Part shown: positions 1 through 4,481 of the stretch, piece after piece
Layout: the number at the start of each line of letters is the position of its first letter
Numbering within the stretch: the stretch's first letter is position 1
Assembly (NCBI GenBank): GCA_030039865.1
Contig: JASHUS010000110.1
Location: forward strand, 1-5,419
Reading direction: 5' to 3'
DNA length: 5,419 nt
Source: Thermoplasmata archaeon
GTDB lineage: Archaea; Thermoplasmatota; Thermoplasmata; Lutacidiplasmatales; UBA184
Notes under the pieces: generated by a model
What the model saw: only the letters and a program-made list of their open reading frames with translations
Database searches by the model: none
What the model was told of the DNA's origin: nothing
Position numbers and translations under genes: made by a program

Positions 1-66
1 GTTCAGCACAAGGACCAATCCGAACAACGCCATGACCGAGATGATCCAATTCATGAAGAGCCGCAT
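1..66 (-). CDS. N-terminal 22 residues of a membrane or exported protein (partial)
   Basis: Read on the minus strand from an ATG at 66-64, the frame gives MRLFMNWIISVMALFGLVLV followed by LN, and runs off the window edge. After a short basic start the segment is almost continuously hydrophobic, which fits a signal peptide or a first transmembrane helix. The start is supported by a GGAGG ribosome-binding site (plus-strand CCTCC at 74-78) seven bases upstream, and by a TATA-like box a further 30 or so bases out. A second in-frame Met at residue 5 has no comparable SD. The gene is transcribed divergently from the tRNA and uppS. The product cannot be identified from 22 residues. Confidence 0.7.
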   Translation of the reverse strand, partial: MRLFMNWIISVMALFGLVLVLN

Positions 67-108
67 CGGGACGCCTCCGTGGGTGAGTGAGTCCGTTCCG
101 CGACGCGC

Positions 109-116
109 TACATAAA
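109..116 (-). promoter_or_regulatory. TATA box for the minus-strand gene
   Basis: The minus strand reads TTTATGTA here, an archaeal TATA-like box in an otherwise GC-rich region. It lies about 43-50 bases upstream of the ATG at 66. That puts the expected start of transcription near 85-90 and gives a short leader containing the GGAGG site at 78-74. The box was identified by eye only. Confidence 0.5.
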
Positions 117-119
117 CCA

Positions 120-132
120 CGAGTTCGACTCG
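120..132. repeat. Small inverted repeat abutting the minus-strand TATA box
   Basis: CGAGT-TCG-ACTCG is a perfect 5-bp inverted repeat with a 3-bp centre. It lies just upstream (minus-strand sense) of the TATA-like box at 116-109, where the BRE or a regulator site would sit. It may be an operator, but the arms are short enough to arise by chance in GC-rich DNA. Confidence 0.3.
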
Positions 133-166
133 CAAGCCGGGTCGACGCTCCAAGGGCCTCCGCACG

Positions 167-207
167 GGAGAACGCACGCGCGCTCGCGCGCGCGAAACGC
201 GCTCTCC
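167..207. repeat. GC-rich imperfect palindrome in the divergent intergenic region
   Basis: GGAGAACGC (167-175) pairs with GCGCTCTCC (199-207) with one mismatch, enclosing a run of alternating CG dinucleotides (about 177-194) that can itself fold back. It lies 44 bases upstream of the tRNA gene and about 100 bases from the minus-strand start. Possible roles are a terminator-like hairpin, a protein-binding site or Z-DNA-prone DNA. None is demonstrated. Confidence 0.35.
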
Positions 208-250
208 GTCGGCAAGGCTCTTAGCCACGAGCGAATAGGCCAGCGGGGTT

Positions 251-354
251 GCCCTGGTAGTCTAGTGGTCTAGGATGTAGGTCTGTCGAGCCTGCGACTC
301 GGGTTCGAAGGTGTCGGAGGCCGTCCCTCCGGACCGGAACTCCCGACCAGGGCG
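251..354 (+). tRNA. tRNA-Asp (GTC) with a T-loop intron
   Basis: The acceptor arm GCCCTGG (251-257) pairs perfectly with CCAGGGC (347-353), followed by discriminator G354, the base expected for tRNA-Asp. The D-arm is 260-276, with GG in the loop at 267-268. The anticodon loop is CTGTCGA (283-289), with anticodon GTC at 285-287 and stems 278-282/290-294. The T-stem TCGGG (299-303) pairs perfectly with CCCGA (342-346), but only if 310-340 is removed. The spliced T-loop is then the canonical TTCGAAT and the mature tRNA is 73 nt before CCA, which is not encoded (the next bases are CCT). Several G-U pairs occur in the D and anticodon stems. The gene is 65 bases upstream of uppS. I see no convincing TATA box in front of it. 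Confidence 0.95.
310..340 (+). other. 31-nt archaeal tRNA intron at T-loop position 59/60
   Basis: The precursor folds into a strict bulge-helix-bulge. The outer helix is the T-stem (299-303/342-346). The central 4-bp helix is TTCG (304-307) with CGGA (335-338). The 3-nt bulges are AAG (308-310) and ACT (339-341). The inner intron helix pairs 311-320 with 326-334, with G313 bulged, and is closed by a five-base loop at 321-325. Cutting after the second base of each bulge excises exactly 310-340 and rejoins A59 to U60. This is the T-loop equivalent of the canonical 37/38 intron geometry, and a substrate for the archaeal splicing endonuclease. Confidence 0.92.
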
Positions 355-405
355 CCTCCCTCCCGCTGGGCCGCGGACGGACCGAGAGCCCATATCCCCG
401 GGCGC

Positions 406-410
406 GGTGA
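406..410 (+). promoter_or_regulatory. Ribosome-binding site for uppS
   Basis: GGTGA matches the archaeal anti-SD core and lies nine bases before the ATG at 420, which supports that start. An AT-containing CATATCC at 391-397 could be a weak TATA element, but read-through from the tRNA promoter is equally possible. Confidence 0.55.
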
Positions 411-419
411 ACGCGCGGG

Positions 420-1235
420 ATGGCCGACGAACCGAAGCGGAAGGAGCCGGCCGCACCCGCCTACCTCTCGCAGGCCGTCGGGGATGCGCTCCGCGGCATC
501 ACCGAGAAGCGGCTGCTCGAGCTCGTGCGCCGCGGACCGGTACCGCGTCACCTCGCCATCATCATGGACGGGAACCGCCGCTTCGCTCGCTCGATGGGTA
601 TGACGGTGCAGGGCGGCCACGAGAAGGGTCGCGACACGCTCGAGGAGCTCCTCGACTGGTGCCTTGAGATCAACATCCCGATCCTCACGGTCTACGCCCT
701 CTCGACCGAGAACCTCCATCGTCCCAAGGAGGAGATCGAGGCCCTGATGGAGCTCTTCGACCGGGCGCTGCGCCAGATCGCCGTCGACGAGCGGGTCCAC
801 CGCCACCAGATCCGGGTGCGGGTCATCGGCAACCGCGACGTCCTCCCTCCGCGGGTACGCGAGGCGGTCGACATCGCCGAGAAGGCGACCGCGTCGTACA
901 CGAAGTACCGCTACAACGTGGCCCTGGGCTACGGCGGGCGCGACGAGATCGTCGCCGCGATCCGCGCCCTGGCCCGGGAGGTCCAGCAGGGTCGCCTCGA
1001 CCCCGACGCGATCGACTCGGAGGCCGTGAGCCGCCATCTCTACACGGCCGATCTCCCCGACCCCGACCTCGTCTTCCGGACGAGTGGGGAAGAGCGGATC
1101 TCGAACTTCCTCCTCTGGCAGTCGGCGTACAGCGAGCTCTACTTTTCGGACGTCCTCTGGCCCGGGCTCACCCGGCTCGACTTCCTCCGGGCGATCCGGT
1201 CCTACCAGCTGCGGGCCCGCCGCTACGGCGAGTGA
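420..1235 (+). CDS. uppS: Cis-prenyltransferase (undecaprenyl diphosphate synthase family)
   Basis: The enzyme condenses isopentenyl diphosphate units in cis onto an allylic primer to make a long polyprenyl diphosphate. In archaea this is the precursor of the dolichyl or polyprenyl phosphate carrier for N-glycosylation. All family signatures are visible in the 271 residues. HLAIIMDGNRRFAR (44-57) contains the metal- and diphosphate-binding Asp50. The others are GHEKG (66-70), YALSTEN (92-98), NVALGYGGRDEI (166-177) and RTSGEERISNFLLWQ (220-234), the last with the IPP-binding Arg220, Arg226 and Ser228. Glu239, in SELYFSDVLWP, matches the second Mg-coordinating acid of bacterial UppS. Length is normal for the family, with an N-terminal extension of about 40 residues before the core. 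The start has an SD (GGTGA at 406-410). The protein should act at the cytoplasmic face of the membrane. Product chain length cannot be read from the sequence. Confidence 0.95.
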   Translation: MADEPKRKEPAAPAYLSQAVGDALRGITEKRLLELVRRGPVPRHLAIIMDGNRRFARSMGMTVQGGHEKGRDTLEELLDWCLEINIPILTVYALSTENLHRPKEEIEALMELFDRALRQIAVDERVHRHQIRVRVIGNRDVLPPRVREAVDIAEKATASYTKYRYNVALGYGGRDEIVAAIRALAREVQQGRLDPDAIDSEAVSRHLYTADLPDPDLVFRTSGEERISNFLLWQSAYSELYFSDVLWPGLTRLDFLRAIRSYQLRARRYGE

Positions 1236-1236
1236 G

Positions 1237-1262
1237 CTGTCGCCGTCCGCCCGACAGAATTT
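1237..1262 (+). terminator. Hairpin after uppS, possible weak terminator
   Basis: CTGTCG (1237-1242) pairs with CGACAG (1252-1257) around a 9-base loop, followed by a short AATTT. It starts immediately after the uppS stop. The T-run is short, so termination would be weak. Confidence 0.35.
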
Positions 1263-1284
1263 GCGCGTATCTCACCGCGATACG

Positions 1285-1293
1285 TAGTTATAC
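1285..1293 (+). promoter_or_regulatory. TATA-like box of the first surface-protein gene
   Basis: TAGTTATAC lies 177 bases upstream of the ATG at 1462. The same nine bases occur exactly 177 bases before the start of the paralogous gene (2971-2979). This conservation of sequence and distance is the main evidence that it is a promoter element. Transcription would then begin near 1310, leaving a leader of about 150 nt. Confidence 0.6.
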
Positions 1294-1461
1294 ATCAAGT
1301 CAGTTCGGGATTCACCGCGTCGCCTCGGTCCGGGGGAAGGGACGACACAACGTGAAGGGACAGGCATCGTCGCTCGACACGACCTCACCGGTCGCGTCCG
1401 GGGGCCGCGCCGTGTCCCGGCGTTCGTCCCGCCGAAGTGCGCGGTAGGGTGGAGAGAATCC
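1294..1461 (+). promoter_or_regulatory. Long 5' leader conserved with the paralogous gene
   Basis: This leader shares ordered blocks with 2980-3147: AAG(T)CAGT just after the TATA box, TCGGTCCGGG (1325-1334) followed by AAGG, GACnnnACCTCA (1376-1387), and GGAGAGAATCC directly before the start codon. The GGAG at 1451-1454 is the SD, seven bases from the ATG. A 31-codon GTG frame (1352-1447) lies within it, but its frame and stop are not kept in the paralogue's leader. The conservation suggests a regulatory leader. No known riboswitch was recognised. Confidence 0.5.
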
Positions 1462-2736
1462 ATGGACCAGGGGAAGTCGGCTCGGGGGAATTGGCGTTCG
1501 CGATTGATCGGCACCAGCGCGCGGGTCGCGGTGCCGCTGGGCGTGATCGGAGTCGTCGCGCTCCTGATCCTGAGCACGGGCGCCGCCTCGGCGACGACCG
1601 CCTCGCCACCGGCCGAGACGCATTCGACCCTCGCGACGCTCCCCGAGATCGACGCGATCGCGGCCAATTCGACGAACGTGTTCTACCAGGGCGTCCAGAA
1701 CTGCTCCCAGATCTGGACCATCAACGCCTGGGGCACGGTCTCCCTCTACGCCACCGTCCCGGTGAACAGCACGTGCGACGAGGGCTCGCTCGCCCTCGCG
1801 CCGGTGACGAGCTGCCCGTCGAGCTCCTGGAGTGACGCCGCGATCGTCGCCGCCGGGGTCGAGACGGACATCGCGGACTGGAGCCACGGGGGCCACGGCG
1901 GCGGTTGCAAGCCCTGCCACCAGCAAACCGGCTACGCCCTCTACGACATCGTGGACGGGCTGCTCTTCGAGATCACGAACGGCGGCGCGAACATCACGCT
2001 GGTCGACTCGTTCCCGAGCTCCAACAGTCCGGCGCTCAACTGGGGCCTCACGTACGACCAGGTCGGGGACTTCAACCACAGCCTCATCGTGACGAGCAGC
2101 GCGCACGGCGACGTCTGGCTCGTCAACTCGACCGGCGCCGTGATGCTCCTCACGCAGCTGGGCGTCTACGCCGCGGGACCCGCGGTCGCTCCGGCGGCGT
2201 TCGGGACCTACGCCGGATCCGTCCTGATCGCCGAGAAGGGGCCCGGTCGCGTGGTCGCGGTCAACTCGACCGGCGCTGCGACCGTCGTCACGAACTGGAC
2301 GAAGGCAGACGCGGTCGCGTTCGCGGACGCGTCGTACGCCAGCTACGGTAGCCGCAGCGGCAGCGGCTATGGCGGAAAGGGCGGCGGCGGAGGTTGCGGG
2401 AGCGGCTACAGCGGCGGCTGCACGTTCAGCAAGGCCCAGGACGTCTTCTTCGTCGCGAACTACAGCTCGGGAGCCCTCGAGGCGTTCCCGGCGAGCGACT
2501 TCGCGAACTTCACGAACCAGGGCTTCGTCGCCGGTGGGCTCAACCACGGCATCGCCTCGTTCGAGTCGAACGGCACGACCACCCTCTTCCAATCCCAGAC
2601 GCAGCGGCTCTCCGACATCGCGTTCATCACCTGCTTCGCGTCCAACTCGGGCGGCTGCGGTGGGGGCGGCGGCTGTGGCGGGTGCGGGTGGGGCTGGAGC
2701 CAGGGCTGGCACGGCTGCGGCTCCGGGGGCTACTAG
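1462..2736 (+). CDS. Exported Gly/Cys-rich surface protein, beta-propeller-like, unknown family
   Basis: I do not recognise the family. The 424-residue protein starts with a basic segment (1-21), then a hydrophobic stretch (about 22-39) ending in small residues (ASA near 42-44), so it is either anchored by its N-terminus or secreted. The body has strand-rich repeats such as SVLIAEKGPGRVVAVNSTG and DVFFVANYSSGALEAF, suggesting an extracellular beta-propeller. About 11 N-X-S/T sequons are present (for example N69, N102, N222, N268, N333). Odd features: HGGHGGGCKPCH at 142-153 ends in CXXCH; a Gly/Ser/Cys insertion spans about 294-320; and a Gly/Cys/Trp tail spans 396-424. The downstream gene encodes a paralogue lacking those modules: 16 of 25 residues match over 57-81, and 15 of 19 over GLTYDQVGDFNHSLIVTSS (195-213). 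The start is set by GGAG at 1451-1454. A single-gene transcript is likely, given the upstream promoter and downstream terminator. Confidence 0.85.
   Translation: MDQGKSARGNWRSRLIGTSARVAVPLGVIGVVALLILSTGAASATTASPPAETHSTLATLPEIDAIAANSTNVFYQGVQNCSQIWTINAWGTVSLYATVPVNSTCDEGSLALAPVTSCPSSSWSDAAIVAAGVETDIADWSHGGHGGGCKPCHQQTGYALYDIVDGLLFEITNGGANITLVDSFPSSNSPALNWGLTYDQVGDFNHSLIVTSSAHGDVWLVNSTGAVMLLTQLGVYAAGPAVAPAAFGTYAGSVLIAEKGPGRVVAVNSTGAATVVTNWTKADAVAFADASYASYGSRSGSGYGGKGGGGGCGSGYSGGCTFSKAQDVFFVANYSSGALEAFPASDFANFTNQGFVAGGLNHGIASFESNGTTTLFQSQTQRLSDIAFITCFASNSGGCGGGGGCGGCGWGWSQGWHGCGSGGY
2341..2421 (+). repeat. Low-complexity GGC-rich coding insertion (Gly/Ser/Tyr/Cys)
   Basis: These codons encode residues 294-320 of the first surface protein, a run dominated by Gly with Ser, Tyr and two Cys (C311, C320). 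The paralogue has only a short SGYGFGPGN turn at the aligned place, so this looks like expansion of a loop between two blades by GGC-type repeats. Confidence 0.7.
2647..2733 (+). repeat. Low-complexity Gly/Cys/Trp-rich C-terminal tail
   Basis: Residues 396-424 are nearly all Gly with four Cys (399, 405, 408, 418), three Trp, one His and a terminal Tyr. The paralogue ends in a shorter Cys/Ser-rich tail (TPSCCSSGSC) at the same place. The tail could be disulfide-linked, metal-binding or involved in assembly. None of these is shown. Confidence 0.7.
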
Positions 2737-2766
2737 GTCCCGGTCGCTCGATACGATCCTTCGCTA

Positions 2767-2817
2767 CGCGGGGCGGTCGGGGCGCTCTCTCCCCCCGATC
2801 CCCCGCGCCGTTTTTTT
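2767..2817 (+). terminator. Hairpin plus T7 terminator after the first surface-protein gene
   Basis: CGCGGGG (2767-2773) pairs with CCCCGCG (2801-2807). After a small internal loop, TCGGGG (2777-2782) pairs with CCCCGA (2793-2798). A run of seven T (2811-2817) follows. The T-tract alone is a typical archaeal termination signal. It ends the upstream transcript and separates the two paralogues. Confidence 0.75.
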
Positions 2818-2970
2818 GAAAGCCGGACGCTCTCGAGCTCGCTCTGGACCCTACGCAAACTTCGTCTAACTGCCTACTCGACGCGCAAATCCAGTTTCGT
2901 CGACTTCCGTAGCTCCCACGAGAGGACGCGGAGCCTCTGGTTGCAAGAAAGTTACTCGGAGGCAGCAAGA
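2818..2970. other. Intergenic spacer with no recognised gene
   Basis: This spacer lies between the terminator of the first surface-protein gene and the promoter of the second. I see no RNA gene, no supported ORF on either strand and no long repeat. It is less GC-rich than its neighbours. Confidence 0.5.
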
Positions 2971-2979
2971 TAGTTATAC
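2971..2979 (+). promoter_or_regulatory. TATA-like box of the second surface-protein gene
   Basis: TAGTTATAC is identical to 1285-1293 and also lies exactly 177 bases before its start codon (3148). The predicted transcription start is near 2997. Confidence 0.6.
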
Positions 2980-3147
2980 GCTAAAGCAGTCCCCGATGCC
3001 GCACCCACCTATCGGTCCGGGAAGGAACGAGCACAGTGAGAGGGAATGCGTGCAAGTCCGACAGTACCTCATTGCGTGAGGCGAAAGTCGGAATTGTGGC
3101 CTCCTCCACGGGCTCGGTCGAAGGTCGGGAGCAGTTGGAGGGAATCC
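2980..3147 (+). promoter_or_regulatory. Long 5' leader conserved with the first surface-protein gene
   Basis: Blocks shared with 1294-1461 in the same order are AAGCAGT, TCGGTCCGGG (3012-3021) followed by AAGG, GACnnnACCTCA (3060-3071) and GGAGGGAATCC before the ATG. Sequence between the blocks has diverged while total length is kept. A GTG frame from 3036 runs across the start codon to a TGA at 3153-3155, so translational coupling is conceivable. The frame is not conserved in the other leader. Confidence 0.5.
3137..3141 (+). promoter_or_regulatory. Ribosome-binding site deciding the start at 3148
   Basis: GGAGG lies six bases before ATG 3148, and the whole string GGAGGGAATCCATG matches GGAGAGAATCCATG at the first gene. 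This favours 3148 over the in-frame ATG at 3046, which would add 34 residues absent from the paralogue. Confidence 0.75.
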
Positions 3148-4299
3148 ATGAGTGACGGCGAAGAGCGGCGAAACATGCGAAAGGGGATTCGGGGCGTCGG
3201 GGGTCGTCTCGTCGCTCCGCTCGGGGCGATCGCGATCTTTGCGATCCTGGTGTTCGGAATCGGCTCCACGGCCGCTACGCCGGTCTACGGTCCGGCGCCG
3301 CCGCCAACGGTGCTGCTGACGATACCGGAGCTCGACGCGGTGGCGGCCAACACGTCCTACGTGTTCGCCCAGGGCGTCGAGAACTGTCAGTACATCTACG
3401 CGGTCGTGGCACCGTTCGACTCGGTCGGGATCTACTCGACCCTGCCCGTGGCGCCCTACACCTGCACGGAAGGCTCGCTCGCGATCGCGCTGCAGACGAA
3501 CTGCGGGATCGGCGTGAGCGCGGGGGTCCGCGAAGCCCCCGTGAAGAGCGTCGACGGACGCCAGGTCGCCGACACGACCACCTGCTGCAGCTGCGCGACG
3601 GACGTGCTCTACGACATCGTCGGCGGCGTGCTCTACCGCATCACCGACTGGGGCCTCAACGTCACGGTCGTGACGACGATCCCGGTCTGGCATTACAGCG
3701 CGGCCGAGGATTTCGGACTGACGTATGACCAGGTCGGGAACTTCAGCCACGACCTCATCGTGACGCAGAGTAACAACGGCATGATCTACCTCGTCAACGC
3801 GACCACGGGCGCGACGACCTGGTTCATGAACCTCGGCACGTACGCCTCGGGTCCGTCGGTCGCACCGATGGGCTGGGGACCGTACGGCGGGGACCTGATC
3901 GTCGCGGAGAAGAACAAGGGCCAGATCGTCGCGATCACGCCGGGCGGTGTGGTCTCCACGGTCGCCTACTGGCCGATCTCCAACGCGGTCGCGTTCGACA
4001 ACGCGCCCTCCGGCTACGGCTTCGGTCCGGGCAACTACGTCCTGTTCGTCGCGAACTACACCTCGGGCGCGCTCGAGGCGTGGAACTCGACCCAGGTGCA
4101 GTCCGGCACCCCGAGCCCCTACGCGTTCACCCAGCTCGGATGGGTCGCGGGGGGCCGGAACGCGGGCGTTGCGTCGTTCTCGTCCAGCGGGACGACCTCG
4201 ATCTACGCCTCGAACACGCTGAAGCTCTCGGCGATCGCGTTCGTGACGTTCACCCCCTCGTGCTGCTCGTCCGGTTCGTGCAGCACTGCGCCGCCCTAG
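3148..4299 (+). CDS. Exported surface protein, beta-propeller-like, paralogue of the preceding gene
   Basis: The protein has 383 residues and its family is not recognised. A charged start (MSDGEERRNMRKGIRG) precedes a hydrophobic segment (about 21-38), indicating export or N-terminal anchoring, and a short Pro-rich linker (45-53) follows. The body parallels the upstream protein: LLTIPELDAVAANTS (56-70), GLTYDQVGNFSHDLIVTQS (190-208), and strand units such as DLIVAEKNKGQIVAI (249-263) and YVLFVANYTSGALEAW (297-312), consistent with propeller blades. Cys80, Cys106 and Cys119 align with Cys81, Cys105 and Cys118 of the paralogue. Its CCSC cluster (146-149) replaces the paralogue's CKPCH. About six sequons are visible (N68, N171, N198, N217, N303, N313). 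It lacks the large Gly-rich modules and ends in a small Cys/Ser tail (371-383). It has its own promoter and leader, and a hairpin follows the stop. Confidence 0.85.
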   Translation: MSDGEERRNMRKGIRGVGGRLVAPLGAIAIFAILVFGIGSTAATPVYGPAPPPTVLLTIPELDAVAANTSYVFAQGVENCQYIYAVVAPFDSVGIYSTLPVAPYTCTEGSLAIALQTNCGIGVSAGVREAPVKSVDGRQVADTTTCCSCATDVLYDIVGGVLYRITDWGLNVTVVTTIPVWHYSAAEDFGLTYDQVGNFSHDLIVTQSNNGMIYLVNATTGATTWFMNLGTYASGPSVAPMGWGPYGGDLIVAEKNKGQIVAITPGGVVSTVAYWPISNAVAFDNAPSGYGFGPGNYVLFVANYTSGALEAWNSTQVQSGTPSPYAFTQLGWVAGGRNAGVASFSSSGTTSIYASNTLKLSAIAFVTFTPSCCSSGSCSTAPP

Positions 4300-4318
4300 G
4301 GGGACGAGCGACGGAGCG

Positions 4319-4342
4319 GGCGGGACCGGGATCGGTCCCGCC
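4319..4342 (+). terminator. Perfect 10-bp hairpin after the second surface-protein gene
   Basis: GGCGGGACCG (4319-4328) pairs perfectly with CGGTCCCGCC (4333-4342) around a GGAT loop, 20 bases after the stop codon. A pyrimidine-rich stretch with short T runs follows (4356-4374), and a T6 tract lies at 4435-4440. This is likely the 3' end signal of the surface-protein transcript. Confidence 0.6.
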
Positions 4343-4419
4343 GGCGAGGACAACCCTTTCCCTTCCGCCTTTCTCGCAGGTAGTTCGGGTCACCTTCCCT
4401 CGGAACGCGATGGGACTCT

Positions 4420-4427
4420 TTTAAATA
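4420..4427 (+). promoter_or_regulatory. TATA box of the thermosome gene
   Basis: TTTAAATA is close to the archaeal TATA consensus and is the most AT-rich spot in the window. It lies 62 bases before the ATG at 4482, so transcription should start near 4450, giving a leader of about 30 nt. Confidence 0.8.
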
Positions 4428-4453
4428 GAACCGCTTTTTTACCCAACCGATAT

Positions 4454-4469
4454 CCGAGTGGACACTCGG
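4454..4469. promoter_or_regulatory. Inverted repeat at the thermosome transcription start, candidate operator
   Basis: CCGAGTG-GA-CACTCGG is a perfect 7-bp inverted repeat with a 2-bp spacer. It begins about 26 bases after the TATA box, so it covers or directly follows the expected +1. A repressor bound there would block polymerase, as known for archaeal heat-shock regulators at chaperone promoters. Alternatively the transcript could form a 6-bp hairpin with a GGAC loop ahead of the start codon. No known regulator consensus was matched. Confidence 0.5.
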
Positions 4470-4481
4470 GCGAGAGTTACC

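Noticed and set aside
251..309. Reading the tRNA as a truncated pseudogene lacking its 3' half
   Set aside because: The missing T-stem and acceptor strands are found intact 31 bases downstream, with perfect pairing and a canonical bulge-helix-bulge at the junctions.
270..1037. Minus-strand 255-codon frame over uppS and the tRNA
   Set aside because: It is antisense to all uppS catalytic motifs, runs into the tRNA, and has shadow-type composition.
1352..1447. A 31-codon GTG frame in the leader of the first surface-protein gene as a real small gene
   Set aside because: It has no SD, and its stop and relative frame are not preserved in the paralogous leader. Leader conservation explains the similarity.
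1312..2712. Long minus-strand open frame of 466 codons opposite the first surface-protein gene
   Set aside because: The translation is a low-complexity R/D/V/A-rich string with no domain, typical of a GC-rich shadow frame. The plus strand here has an SD, a signal sequence and a clear paralogue.
3046..3147. N-terminal extension of the second surface protein from the upstream in-frame ATG
   Set aside because: The 34 extra residues have no counterpart in the paralogue and would push the signal segment inward. ATG 3148 has a GGAGG and a context identical to that of the first gene.
2974..4353. Minus-strand open frame of 459 codons opposite the second surface-protein gene
   Set aside because: It has the same Arg/Asp/Val-rich shadow composition, no recognisable motif, and lies fully against a better-supported gene and its leader.
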